64,000 nucleotides of DNA from Pseudomonas sp. MF4836 (GCF_002018875.1 NZ_MVOL01000011.1:62001-126000), one strand, 5' to 3'; shown: positions 17,673-26,469, counted from the stretch's first letter. The notes: a model not told the origin generated them from the sequence alone. Translations and numbers: made by a program.

Positions 17673-18257
17673 TCAAGGCCGGGCATCGGCGCTGCAATAG
17701 TCGGCTTTTTCCAGCTTCACTTCGTCCGGCAGGGCATTGCCCTGGCCGTCGATCTTGCGCAGCAGCGCCAGGCATTGCTGCTGGGTGTCATGGATAAACA
17801 CCAACTGGTAATTGACCCCGGCTTCGGGGGTGAAGCGCACCGACTGCGCGCAGCTGTAGATCAAGTCGCTGTTTTTGGGGCGCTCGGTGTTGCTGAACAT
17901 CAGGGCGAACGGCCGGTTGGCGGGTATTTTCAGCTCGTTGGCGCCGAAGTCGTCGCTGCGCCGCAGGCGGTCGGCCTCGGCGCTCATGGGCATGCCCAGG
18001 GAGCGGAAGTTTGGGTTAGGGCGATTGCCGTGGGGACGGACCATCAACCCCGAGTCGGGCTTGCGCCAGTCGATGCAGTCGCTGCTGGGCACGCCGCGAA
18101 CAATGCCTTTGGCGATGATGCGGATTTGCGCAGTGGGCCCGCTGCCTTCCGGCAAGCGATAGCTGACGGTGGTGGCCTTGAGTGTCGACAGGCGGGTACA
18201 GCCACCCAGGCCCAGGCCCAACGCCAGACAGAGCAACAACAGGGATGTGGGTTTCAT
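17673..18257 (-). CDS. Putative lipoprotein, 194 residues
   Basis: The start is the ATG at 18257 (MKPTSLLLLCL), with AAGGACGA before it. A typical lipoprotein signal peptide ends LGGC at about residue 22, so the mature protein should be lipid-anchored at an inner or outer membrane. The mature part has several cysteines (SSDCIDW, YSCAQSV, QQQCLAL, ADYCSAD) that may form disulfides in the periplasm. I do not recognise the family. It ends 72 bases before the nucleotidyltransferase start on the same strand. Confidence 0.75.
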   Translation of the reverse strand: MKPTSLLLLCLALGLGLGGCTRLSTLKATTVSYRLPEGSGPTAQIRIIAKGIVRGVPSSDCIDWRKPDSGLMVRPHGNRPNPNFRSLGMPMSAEADRLRRSDDFGANELKIPANRPFALMFSNTERPKNSDLIYSCAQSVRFTPEAGVNYQLVFIHDTQQQCLALLRKIDGQGNALPDEVKLEKADYCSADARP

Positions 18258-18460
18258 CGTTCGTCCTTGAGCATGGCGGACGGCTGCCAGGGGGTGGCAG
18301 CCATTGAAAAAGATCGGCAATCCTACCTCAGGGCCACAGGCCGCTGAGGAGTTTTTACCAGGACACCGATTGCCGGCGCCTGCTCTTTCTTTCGCCAAAG
18401 GCGCGGACGGCGTTGCCTGTCAGGCAGACGCCGGCACGGGGTGACACGCGTTGAGCGCAA

Positions 18461-20521
18461 TCAGTAACGCGCATCCACCGGCTTTTTATCCTTGGGCCAA
18501 TCCTTGACCTTGTCCGGGAAATCGGGACGCGGCTGGTGGGAGAAGTATTCGGCCACGTCCAGCGCTTCCTGGTCGCTCAGGCCGCCCTGGCCCAGGGGGA
18601 ATTTTTCATGGAAACCGATGGGCATGTTGCGTTTGACAAAGGCCGCGGCGGTGTTGGTGCGAGCCATGCCGGCACCGATATTGAACGACTGCTCGCCCCA
18701 CAGCGGCGGGAAGATCAGGCTGCCATCGGCGCGTTTCAGGCCTTCACCGTCGGCGCCATGGCACACCGCGCACTGCTTGGCGTAGACCTGCTGGCCGTGT
18801 TCCGGGTTGGGGGTCAGCGACGGGTCGATCTTGCCGACACCGCGCCCGGCCACTTTGTCTTCGGGCTTGGTGTTGTTTTTCATCCAGTCGAAGTAGGCCA
18901 CCATCGCCTGCATGTCCGTGCCCTGCACCGGCAGCGGCTTGCCGTTCATCGAGCGACGGAAGCAACCGTTGATGCGCTCTTCCAGGGTAATGGTCTTGCC
19001 GGCCCGCGGCGCATAGCCAGGGAAGAACGCCGAAACTCCGACAAAGGGCGAGCCGTCGGCCACGGTGCCGGCGTTGAGGTGGCAGCTGGTGCAGTTCAGG
19101 GAGTTGCCGACGTTGTCCGGCAACAGCGCCTTGGTTTCCAGGTGCAGGCGCATGCCACGCACCACTTGCTCGGCGTTGGGTGCGGCCAGCAGATTGGCCA
19201 GGCGCGGGGTTTCGAACAAGGTGCTTTCAACCGTCGGGCTGAGCTGGGCACGCATGGCCTTGACCTGCGCGGGGCTGATGGCCGAGCCGGTGTTGCCCCA
19301 ACTGCTGCGGACAAAACTGAGGATCTCGGCAATCTCTTCATCCGCCAGCTGGGCAAAGCCCGGCATGGTGTAGACCCGTGGGTGGGCCGCGGTTTGCGCG
19401 GTCTGCCAGCCGGTCAGGGTGATGTGCAGCAGCGAGGTCGGGTTGGCCGAGGCGATGCTCGGGTTACCCGCTAGCGCCGGGAACATCTGCGGCACGCCGC
19501 CACCGTCCTGGCGATGGCAGTCGGAGCAGAACTGCGCATAACCCAGGCCGCCACGCGAACTGAACAGGTTGCTCGGTGGCGCGGCCGGGGTCAGTGGCTG
19601 GGACGGCATCGGCAGGTCGTCTTTGCCAGCCGGCAGGGACTTGAGGTAGGCGGCGATCGCCGTCAGGTCTGCATCGGAAATGTGCTGGGTGCTGTGGTTG
19701 ATCACATCGGCCATGTTGCCGGCCACGGTGGCGAAGCGGTTCTGCCCGGTTTTCAACAGTTGCACCGTGTCTTCCACGGTCCACAGGTTCCGCAGGCTGA
19801 GGGCGCGCCACTCTTCCACGGTCTCGCCGGCCAGGTAATGCTCGCCGCCGGACTCGTTGTCGCTCATGGCCTTCTCCTGGAAGGCGATGCCGCGCGGCGT
19901 GTGGCAGGAGCCGCAGTGGCCCAGGCCCTGGACCAGATAGGCGCCACGGTTGAGCTGGGCGTCTTTTTTCGGGTCAGCTTCGAACTCTTTGTTGTCGACA
20001 AACACCAGGTTCCAGAACCACAGGCCCCAGCGCTGGTTGAAGGGGAAGCCCATGTCGGCTTCGAGGTTGGCTTGCGCCACCGGCGCCACACCGTCCATCA
20101 GGTAGGCGAAGAGCGCACGCATGTCCTCTTCGGTCATCTTGGCGTAGGACGGATATGGCATCGCCGGGTACAAATGGCTGCCGTTGGGGGTCACGCCTTC
20201 GCGCATGGCGCGGTCGAACTGCTCGAAGCTGTAGCGGCCGATGCCGGTGTCCGGGTCGGGGGTGATATTGCTCGAGTAGATGGTGCCCATGGGGGTTTTC
20301 AGTTCCAGGCCACCGGCCATGATCGCCCCGCCCTTGGCGGTGTGGCAGGCGATGCAGTCGCCCAGTTGCGCCACATACAGGCCGCGCTCGACCAGGGTTG
20401 GTTCAGCAGGGGGGGTGGTCTGGACGGTAGCAGGTGCCGGTATCGGCTCATTGCCTTGGACGGAGTGAACGCAGAGCAACGCCGCGCCAAGAATGGCCAA
20501 GCGTGACAGAGAGAAAGCCAT
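18461..20521 (-). CDS. Pentahaem c-type cytochrome, dehydrogenase-subunit-like plus TsdA-like
   Basis: The 686-residue exported protein has a signal peptide at the N-terminus and five CxxCH haem sites: CIACH (about residue 56), CGSCH (~207), CSDCH (~333), CTSCH (~480) and CAVCH (~586). The first three, with SSNITPDPDTGIG-like and HISDADLTAIAAYLKSLP motifs, follow the triheme cytochrome subunit of membrane alcohol/gluconate dehydrogenases. The last two, with FFPGYAPRAGKTITLEERINGC and the GKPLPVQGTDMQAMVAYFDWM-like segment, resemble thiosulfate dehydrogenase (TsdA), including a cysteine that could serve as the axial ligand. AAAGGA precedes the ATG. No dehydrogenase subunit gene lies next to it. 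It probably passes electrons in the periplasm; substrate is inferred only. Confidence 0.85.
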   Translation of the reverse strand: MAFSLSRLAILGAALLCVHSVQGNEPIPAPATVQTTPPAEPTLVERGLYVAQLGDCIACHTAKGGAIMAGGLELKTPMGTIYSSNITPDPDTGIGRYSFEQFDRAMREGVTPNGSHLYPAMPYPSYAKMTEEDMRALFAYLMDGVAPVAQANLEADMGFPFNQRWGLWFWNLVFVDNKEFEADPKKDAQLNRGAYLVQGLGHCGSCHTPRGIAFQEKAMSDNESGGEHYLAGETVEEWRALSLRNLWTVEDTVQLLKTGQNRFATVAGNMADVINHSTQHISDADLTAIAAYLKSLPAGKDDLPMPSQPLTPAAPPSNLFSSRGGLGYAQFCSDCHRQDGGGVPQMFPALAGNPSIASANPTSLLHITLTGWQTAQTAAHPRVYTMPGFAQLADEEIAEILSFVRSSWGNTGSAISPAQVKAMRAQLSPTVESTLFETPRLANLLAAPNAEQVVRGMRLHLETKALLPDNVGNSLNCTSCHLNAGTVADGSPFVGVSAFFPGYAPRAGKTITLEERINGCFRRSMNGKPLPVQGTDMQAMVAYFDWMKNNTKPEDKVAGRGVGKIDPSLTPNPEHGQQVYAKQCAVCHGADGEGLKRADGSLIFPPLWGEQSFNIGAGMARTNTAAAFVKRNMPIGFHEKFPLGQGGLSDQEALDVAEYFSHQPRPDFPDKVKDWPKDKKPVDARY

Positions 20522-20818
20522 CAGGTTATTCCTTTAAGAACTGCCTGGAGTGGTCTCCTCGGCAGTTATCGGCATCTATTTTTATGGGTATCACCGGGCA
20601 CGTGTCCACACGGACCGGGGCGCACAACCTCACGGAGTTGCGCATAAAAGTGTTTTACAGGCATTTCTCTGATGGCAGTTTGATATGGATCAGCTGCCGT
20701 GCACCTGGGGTAAAAAAGCGCCGTTCGTGGCTCCAGCGCAGCACTTGCATTCCGCAACGGCGGCGCCCGCGTTACCCTGGCGCTCGCCGTCCGATCATCG
20801 TCGTGAACAGGGAACCGT
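20522..20818. other. Gap without a supported gene
   Basis: This is the intergenic region between the divergent pentahaem cytochrome gene and the unknown-function cluster. It is slightly less GC-rich and presumably holds the promoters for both sides. I see no gene, tRNA or clear operator in it. Confidence 0.5.
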
Positions 20819-21394
20819 ATGCCGACCAGTGCTGAAGCGTTTTGCCAACGGGCCATTGCCTACCTCAAGGTCCAGGCGCCCGCCTCGGACGTGATCGAAC
20901 TGACGCTGTCTCCCGCCGACAGCCCAATCCTCCAGCCTTTTGCCCAGGACCTGCTGGTGGCGTACCTGGTGGATGAAGGCGAGTCATTTGCCTATGTGCA
21001 GCAACGGCACCTGGATCAGGCCGGCATCAGCCCACAGGCACTGCACCTGATCGGCCTGCGCAACCTTGCGGCGCTGGCCGAGGAACGGGCTGACGTCCGG
21101 GCCCACGGCGAGCTGTTTGCGGTGCTGCTGGACGGCCATTTCGAGGCCAGCCTGCTCCTGCTGGATGAATTCTGGTCGCAGTGGTACGCCCAACTGCTGC
21201 CCAACGGCGCCATCGCCGCCCTGCCGGCGCGGGATGTGCTGGCCTTTACCGACGCCGCCAACACCACCGGCATCGCGCAACTGCATCAACTGTGCGAACG
21301 CCTGCAGGGCGACATCAGCCACCCCCTGACCTCGACCCTGTATCGCCGAAACCACTTCACCTGGGAGGCGCTGCATGAAACCGCCGATCTGTGA
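20819..21394 (+). CDS. Unknown protein, possibly DUF1444/YtpQ-like
   Basis: The 191-residue soluble protein is first in a three-gene cluster. Its central region (RHLDQAGISPQALHLIGLRNL, then GELFAVLLDGHFEASLLLLDEFW and LPARDVLAFTD) resembles the pattern of DUF1444 (YtpQ-type) proteins as I remember it, but this is not certain. No signal peptide or membrane segment is present. Its last 20 bases overlap the next gene, so the two are translationally coupled. Function is unknown. Confidence 0.65.
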   Translation: MPTSAEAFCQRAIAYLKVQAPASDVIELTLSPADSPILQPFAQDLLVAYLVDEGESFAYVQQRHLDQAGISPQALHLIGLRNLAALAEERADVRAHGELFAVLLDGHFEASLLLLDEFWSQWYAQLLPNGAIAALPARDVLAFTDAANTTGIAQLHQLCERLQGDISHPLTSTLYRRNHFTWEALHETADL

Positions 21395-21878
21395 CCTGTG
21401 CCACAACGACTTTCGCTGCGAGTACGGTCATCGCGGCACAGGCGGCGGCGCGGTGTCATTCGCCGACTTCCGCGCGTTGCCCGAGGGCGCCGCGGGCCAG
21501 GCGCACGGCTTGGAGTGGTTTTGCGACGAACACCTGGCCAGCGCCAAGGCCCTGTCCCATCTGCCCCATGCAGTGGCCATGGAGCAATTACGGGCCGAGC
21601 ATGGCCCCTTCCCCGAGTACCCGCCGTTGCCCGCCCTGGACCCTGCGCTGTGGGTCATCGATGTCGGGCCCCAGCCAGCGAAAGTGTTCAGTGTGCTGCG
21701 CCAAGCGACGCGGCTCAGCCCGCAGGAGGCCAAACAGCGATTGGCCGAAGGCGTGTTCCAGGTGCTCGGCGCCTGGCCGGCAGCGCTCGAGGTCTGGCAG
21801 CAGGCATTGGTCGAAGCGGGGGCAACAGTCGAGATTCGTTACCCGTCGTCGCGTAATATCCAGCTGTTTTGCCGTTGA
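21375..21878 (+). CDS. Unknown protein with Cys-rich N-terminus and L7/L12-like C-terminus
   Basis: The 167-residue protein has an N-terminal CDLCHNDFRC stretch that may bind zinc with later His/Cys residues (FCDEHL). The C-terminal half (about residues 95-165, AKVFSVLRQATRLSPQEAKQRLAEG and a VEAGATVEIRY end) resembles the C-terminal domain of ribosomal protein L7/L12 in pattern. I do not know a named family with this architecture. It overlaps the preceding gene by 20 bases and precedes a third unknown gene by 56 bases. Confidence 0.65.
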   Translation: MKPPICDLCHNDFRCEYGHRGTGGGAVSFADFRALPEGAAGQAHGLEWFCDEHLASAKALSHLPHAVAMEQLRAEHGPFPEYPPLPALDPALWVIDVGPQPAKVFSVLRQATRLSPQEAKQRLAEGVFQVLGAWPAALEVWQQALVEAGATVEIRYPSSRNIQLFCR

Positions 21879-21934
21879 GTTGGGCACGCTGAGCCCGCGC
21901 GAAATCACCTCAACCTTCAGGAACAGGATGCGCC

Positions 21935-22690
21935 TTGGACATTGCCCGGTTGTTGAAAAAGCGCCAGTTGAACGTGCAGGAGCAAAACGCCCTCGCCGCC
22001 CATGCCTTGACGACGTGCGCCTTGCACTGGCGCCAACAGGGCCTGCCGCTGGCGCTACGTGAGGCCGGCGCCGCCCGGGGCGTCGACTGGGCGCGCAGCA
22101 TCCTGCTCCGTCTGGAACTGGACTTCCCCGGCATGCCCGGCCTGTGCGGCGAGCTGATCGACCAGAACGGGCGCTTTATCGAGTTCGAACTGGAAAGCCA
22201 GCCGCCGCATGAGCAATTGCTGAGCGTGGAACAGTGGCAGGACATCACCCAGCAGCAGGACTTCGCCCGCCATGCCAAAGGCATCGGCATGGGCCGAGGC
22301 GCCATTGCCCGGGAGGTCTGGCGAACGCTGGTTCCAGGTGCCCTGCGCAACCGTTACAAGGCCGCCTTTGTGCTGGCGCTGGGCAGCACAAAATCCCTGG
22401 GCGACAGTGGCTGGGAGTTTGCCCCACCGCTGCCCATCGATCCCCGTGTGGCGCAGCACTTGGTGCAGCGCCTGCACTTGCAGGCCAAGGAGAGCTACCT
22501 GGGGATTGACGCGTTCGAGGGCGAAGACATGCAAGCCTCGGTGATCCATGACCAGGCTTGGGGCATCGCCGAGATTGCCTTCAAGACCTACAGTGAAGCC
22601 GCCCTGGAAGCCGTGACTCAAGCCTGGCACAGCGAGCCTACGGGCAGTACCGAACTGTTTGTGCCGTCGCGGGAAGCCGAGGCGGATTGA
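21935..22690 (+). CDS. Uncharacterised protein, 251 residues
   Basis: The third gene of the unknown cluster. It starts at a TTG (21935), since AGGA lies seven bases or so before it and no in-frame ATG is available nearby; an ATG at 21928 is in another frame. The protein is soluble and mixed alpha/beta in appearance, without signal peptide. Family not recognised. It may be regulated with the two upstream genes, because the gap is short and on one strand. Confidence 0.65.
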   Translation: MDIARLLKKRQLNVQEQNALAAHALTTCALHWRQQGLPLALREAGAARGVDWARSILLRLELDFPGMPGLCGELIDQNGRFIEFELESQPPHEQLLSVEQWQDITQQQDFARHAKGIGMGRGAIAREVWRTLVPGALRNRYKAAFVLALGSTKSLGDSGWEFAPPLPIDPRVAQHLVQRLHLQAKESYLGIDAFEGEDMQASVIHDQAWGIAEIAFKTYSEAALEAVTQAWHSEPTGSTELFVPSREAEAD

Positions 22691-22725
22691 AACAGGTGGT
22701 CAGCGCCTGGCTAGTAGCCGACGCA

Positions 22726-23124
22726 TCAGACCCAGTCTTCCACGCGCAACCCAGGAACCCGTTGGAACTCACGCAGATTATTGGTCACTAGAATCAGCCC
22801 CTGAGAGCGCGCATGACCTGCAATCAGTTGATCGTAAGGACCGATAGGCTGACCCAGCCTGGCCAGTTCTGCGCGAAGCTGACCGGTATGAATCGCCGCC
22901 TCGTCGTCATAGTCCAGCACATCAAGCCGCGCAGAAAATCCCTCGACCACATTCAGATTTTTCTCAGGGGCCGCTGACTTCTCCGCACCGTAAATCAGTT
23001 CCATCAAGGTCACTGAGCTGATGCACAGGCGACCATGCTGCCGGCTGAACGCCTCACGAACCTGCTGCGGTTTGTTTTTGATGGTGAAGATACAAATGTT
23101 GGTATCAAGCATGTACTTGAGCAT
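22726..23124 (-). CDS. vapC: VapC-type PIN-domain toxin
   Basis: The 132-residue protein is a PIN-domain ribonuclease of the VapC family. Acidic active-site residues are visible at Asp7 (MLDTNI), Glu42 (LMELIYG), Asp98 (GPYDQLIAGHA) and near the C-terminal TNNLREF. The ATG overlaps the vapB stop codon by four bases, so the pair is coupled and the antitoxin is made first. The likely target is RNA, perhaps initiator tRNA as in related VapCs, but this is not shown by the sequence. Confidence 0.93.
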   Translation of the reverse strand: MLKYMLDTNICIFTIKNKPQQVREAFSRQHGRLCISSVTLMELIYGAEKSAAPEKNLNVVEGFSARLDVLDYDDEAAIHTGQLRAELARLGQPIGPYDQLIAGHARSQGLILVTNNLREFQRVPGLRVEDWV

Positions 23125-23354
23125 CAGAAGGACTCACGTATCTGTTCGGCAGGCTGATCCCTGTCACTCATGAAATCATCGCTGACGCTATCTTCATCAA
23201 ACCAGCTGTCCCAAGACTCGCCGGCCGGGGTAATAATTCGACTGCGTCCAATGCTGACAATATCCACCCGAGTAACATCCTCCGGCAGAGCTGCCGCCTT
23301 GGGCATGCGTATCGCCTGACTGCGGTTACTTTTAAATACCGACCCTTGTTCCAT
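23124..23354 (-). CDS. vapB: VapB-type antitoxin (AbrB/VagC-like)
   Basis: The 76-residue protein has an N-terminal SpoVT/AbrB-like swapped-hairpin DNA-binding domain (GSVFKSNRSQAIRMPKAAALP) typical of VagC/VapB antitoxins and an acidic C-terminal tail that wraps the toxin. The ATG at 23354 is chosen, with GGAG before it; an upstream GTG adds two residues. The antitoxin, alone or with VapC, should bind the palindromes at 23367-23387 and 23407-23423 and repress the operon. Confidence 0.9.
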   Translation of the reverse strand: MEQGSVFKSNRSQAIRMPKAAALPEDVTRVDIVSIGRSRIITPAGESWDSWFDEDSVSDDFMSDRDQPAEQIRESF

Positions 23355-23366
23355 AAACACTCCGAG

Positions 23367-23387
23367 GGATATACCTAAGGTATATCC
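23367..23387. promoter_or_regulatory. vapBC operator palindrome 1
   Basis: GGATATACC and GGTATATCC are perfect 9-bp arms around TAA, beginning 12 bases upstream of the vapB start codon. Its size and place match operators bound by VapB/VagC-type antitoxins. Confidence 0.75.
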
Positions 23388-23406
23388 AGTGTAGATATCG
23401 CAATGT

Positions 23407-23423
23407 ATATGTCAAAGACATAT
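23407..23423. promoter_or_regulatory. vapBC operator palindrome 2
   Basis: ATATGTC and GACATAT around AAA. Read on the minus strand the element begins GGATATGTC, sharing GGATAT with palindrome 1. Centres are 38 bases apart, so this is probably the second binding site for VapBC. Confidence 0.6.
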
Positions 23424-23548
23424 CCCAAAATAAACGACCTCGGACTCTTCACTCCCACGTCGACCCAGGCCAAAAACCCGGGAACTTCCCCCACCGCCAG
23501 CCACTCACTTTTCTGACCATCGCTGATTGACCACAAGGCCTGCCCCTC

Positions 23549-24133
23549 ATGTTTGAACACCTCGACCTCAACGCCCTCCTCGCCACATACGGTTACTGGG
23601 TGGTGTTTATCGGTTGCCTGCTGGAGGGCGAAACGGTGTTGATTCTGGGCGGCATGGCGGCGCACCAGCAGGTGCTGAAACTGTGGCCGGTGATTGCCTG
23701 GGCCAGTGTCGGCGGGATGCTGGGGGACCAGATGCTGTTCTGGAGCGGGCGCTACTTCGGCGCGCGGCTATTGCCCAAGCTCAAGCGGCACCAGGCGGCG
23801 ATCGAGCGGGTCCAGGGCTTGATCGAGCGCTACCCCTCGACCTCAGTGTTTGCGGTGCGATTCCTGTACGGCATGCGTCTGGTCGGGCCGATGGTGATCG
23901 GCGCCAGCCGGCTGTCACCGTGGCGCTTCACCCTGTTGAACATGCTCGGCGCTGCGGTCTGGGCCACGCTGTTCGTCACGGCCGGGTACTGGGCCGGTGA
24001 GGCGCTGGAACATTTTCTGGGCAATCTCAAACCCTATCGTTTGCCCATCTTTATCGGGGTGGTGCTGCTGTTTGTCGCCGCGGCGCTGATTCGCCACCGG
24101 CGGGCCAAGGCCAAGGCTCGGCAAGACGCCTGA
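23549..24133 (+). CDS. DedA-family membrane protein
   Basis: The 194-residue inner-membrane protein has the DedA/SNARE-associated pattern: LEGETVLILGG near the start, the conserved basic RFLYGMRLVGPMVIGASRLSPWRF segment, and hydrophobic helices at both ends. DedA proteins are linked to lipid translocation and membrane homeostasis; the exact substrate here is unknown. The ATG at 23549 is used. It is convergent with the AapJ-like gene. Confidence 0.9.
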   Translation: MFEHLDLNALLATYGYWVVFIGCLLEGETVLILGGMAAHQQVLKLWPVIAWASVGGMLGDQMLFWSGRYFGARLLPKLKRHQAAIERVQGLIERYPSTSVFAVRFLYGMRLVGPMVIGASRLSPWRFTLLNMLGAAVWATLFVTAGYWAGEALEHFLGNLKPYRLPIFIGVVLLFVAAALIRHRRAKAKARQDA

Positions 24134-24151
24134 GCTTGGCACCACGGCGCA

Positions 24152-24173
24152 CCCGACCGCCTGGGCGGACGGG
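24152..24173. repeat. Inverted repeat between convergent genes
   Basis: CCCG-A-CCGCC followed closely by GGCGG-A-CGGG, with an A-A mismatch. It may end both dedA and the aapJ-like transcripts. No T-tract is present. Confidence 0.4.
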
Positions 24174-24187
24174 CACACACCCGGACC

Positions 24188-25216
24188 TCAGCGCACCGGC
24201 GGTGCGTACTGAATCCCGCCGTTGTTCCACAGCGCATTGAGCCCGCGCTTGATTTTCAGGCGGCTGCCCTGCCCCACGTTGCGCTCAAAGACTTCGCTGT
24301 AGTTACCCACCTGTTTGACGATCTGCACCACCCAGTCGCGGGGCAGTTTCAGGTCCTTGCCGTACTCGCCATCAGCCCCCAGCAAACGGGCGATGTCCGG
24401 GTTCTGGGTGGACGTGGCCTGGGCTTCGACGTTGGCCGAGGTGATGCCCATTTCCTCGGCGTTGAGCATGGCGAACAGGGTCCACTTGACGATGCTGAAC
24501 CACTCGGCGTCGCCGCGCCGGACCAGGGGGCCGAGGGGTTCCTTGGAGATGATTTCCGGGAGCACGATAAAGTCGTCCGGGGTGGCCATTTTCAGGCGCT
24601 GGGCATAGAGCCCGGACTGGTCGGTGGTCAGCACGTCGCAGCGCCCGGCCTCCAGGCCCTTGGCGCTTTCATCGGCGGTGTCGAAAGTGATGGGGGTGAA
24701 TTTCAGGCCGTTGGCGCGAAAGTAATCGGCCACGTTGAGCTCGGTGGTGGTTCCGGCCTGCAGGCACACGGTGGCGCCATCCAGCTCCTTGGCGCTGGTC
24801 ACCCCCAACTTGTTGTTGATCAGGAAACCGATGCCGTCGTAGTAGGTCACGCCAGTGAATACCAGGCCCATGCCGGCATCCCGCGAGCTGCTCCAGGTGG
24901 TGTTGCGCGAAAGAACGTCGATCTCGCCGGCCTGCAACGCAGTGAAGCGCTCCTTGGCCGTGAGCTGGCTGAACTTCACTTTCGAGGCATCGCCAAACAC
25001 GGCGGCAGCCACGGCGTGGCACACGTCGACGTCGAGACCGACCATCTTGCCCTGGGCATCCGGCACGCCGAACCCCGGCAGGCCGTCACTGACGCCGCAC
25101 TGGATAAAACCTTTCTTGTGGATGCCGTCGAGGGTCGCCCCCGCCTGGGCGGTGGCCGTGGCACCGAGCAAGGCGGCAGCGGCGAACAATGCGAGGGTGG
25201 ATTTAACTGGGTTCAT
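24188..25216 (-). CDS. General amino acid ABC transporter substrate-binding protein (AapJ-like)
   Basis: The 342-residue exported protein has a signal peptide ending near TAQA and a type II periplasmic-binding-protein fold typical of AapJ/BztA: FIQCGVSDGLPGF, then the FTALQAGEIDVLSRNTTWS motif and the C-terminal NVGQGSRLKIKRGLNALW. It should capture L-amino acids in the periplasm for an AapQMP-type permease, which is not encoded in this window. GGAG precedes the ATG. The solitary binding protein may feed a permease encoded elsewhere. Confidence 0.9.
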   Translation of the reverse strand: MNPVKSTLALFAAAALLGATATAQAGATLDGIHKKGFIQCGVSDGLPGFGVPDAQGKMVGLDVDVCHAVAAAVFGDASKVKFSQLTAKERFTALQAGEIDVLSRNTTWSSSRDAGMGLVFTGVTYYDGIGFLINNKLGVTSAKELDGATVCLQAGTTTELNVADYFRANGLKFTPITFDTADESAKGLEAGRCDVLTTDQSGLYAQRLKMATPDDFIVLPEIISKEPLGPLVRRGDAEWFSIVKWTLFAMLNAEEMGITSANVEAQATSTQNPDIARLLGADGEYGKDLKLPRDWVVQIVKQVGNYSEVFERNVGQGSRLKIKRGLNALWNNGGIQYAPPVR

Positions 25217-25474
25217 GCAACATCTCCATTTTTCTTCTTGTTCGGCACGTAAGTCCTGAGCCGGGTAGGTTCACCGGCCGCAACGGCGCTGTGGCTCGTC
25301 GCGTGCCCGCAAGCGCGCAAGGGTGGTGCGGTGCTCATCCTTCAAACCGGATAAGGCTTGAAATCTTCGAGGCCGGCCAGTATTAGTCGGTTGCCGCCGG
25401 TTGAACAAACGATGTTTCGGCAACAGCCCGTTCCGCCCAGGAATGAACTCCCACCCCCCGCACCAGGACAGCCT

Positions 25475-26386
25475 GTGATTTCCAAACGCCTGACCCCCTC
25501 CATGACAGCCCTGCAATGCTTCGAAGCCGCCGCCCGCCACCTGAGTTTCACCCGCGCCGCCGAGGAGCTGCACCTGACTCAGAGCGCGGTGAGCAAGCAG
25601 GTGGCGCAACTCGAGGAGATGCTCTGCCAGAACCTGTTCGAGCGGGTGCGCCAGCGTCTGTTCCTGACCCCGGCCGGTTCGCTGTACCTGGCCGAGGTGC
25701 ACAAGATCCTGACCCAGGTCGACATTTCCAGCCGCTACATCCAGACCTATGGCGGCGAAACCGAAGTGCTGCGGATCGCCACCCAGCCGACCTTCGGCGA
25801 CCGCTGGCTGGTGCCCAGGCTCAAGCATTTCGCCCAGCGCCACCCGCGCATTCACCTGGAGATCCGCAACGAGCTGGAGCCCTTCGATGTGTTGCAGGCC
25901 AAGGCCGACATCGCCTTTTTCTACGGCCAGGGGTCGTGGCCGGGTGCGACCTGCATCGAACTGTTTCGCGAAGCCGTGGTGCCGGTGTGCGCCCCGGACT
26001 TTGTCGCCGAGCACAGTTCGCCATCGGCGCAGCACACCCTGCTGCAATGCACCTCACGCCCCGAGGCCTGGCACCAATGGTTCCTGGCCCAGGGCCTGCA
26101 TTCGCAGAACAGCTATCACGGGCCGCGCTTCGACACTTTTTACATGTGCATCCGCGCGGCCCAATGCGGTTATGGCGTGGCGCTGATCCCGCGGTACCTG
26201 GTGGCCGACGAACTGGCCCAGGGCACCCTGGTGATTCCCTGGGACTACCCCTTGCCCAGCAGCGGCGCGCACTTTGTCGCCCACGCCGAACACACCGCGC
26301 AGATCCCCAAGGTCAAGGCCTTCCTCGACTGGATAGTCGAAGACGTGGCGCGGGATGCGGCCACACATTCGGAAATTTCATACTGA
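25475..26386 (+). CDS. LysR-family regulator next to aminotransferase
   Basis: The 303-residue protein has the LysR winged helix (residues about 8-65: ALQCFEAAARHLSFTRAAEELHLTQSAVSKQV pattern) and an effector domain with the RWLVPRLKHF motif of the GcvA group. A GTG at 25475 is the preferred start, because AGGA precedes it and the length then matches the family; the frame is open further upstream to 25358. It is divergent from the AapJ-like gene and runs into the aminotransferase gene 83 bases downstream, which it probably regulates. Confidence 0.9.
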   Translation: MISKRLTPSMTALQCFEAAARHLSFTRAAEELHLTQSAVSKQVAQLEEMLCQNLFERVRQRLFLTPAGSLYLAEVHKILTQVDISSRYIQTYGGETEVLRIATQPTFGDRWLVPRLKHFAQRHPRIHLEIRNELEPFDVLQAKADIAFFYGQGSWPGATCIELFREAVVPVCAPDFVAEHSSPSAQHTLLQCTSRPEAWHQWFLAQGLHSQNSYHGPRFDTFYMCIRAAQCGYGVALIPRYLVADELAQGTLVIPWDYPLPSSGAHFVAHAEHTAQIPKVKAFLDWIVEDVARDAATHSEISY

Positions 26387-26469
26387 CCCGGCGACTTTAT
26401 TTCGTTTGCGACAAGCACCGGCTGTTGGCTTAGATAGCGCCACGTTCCAGGCAACCAGAGCCCCTCAGC

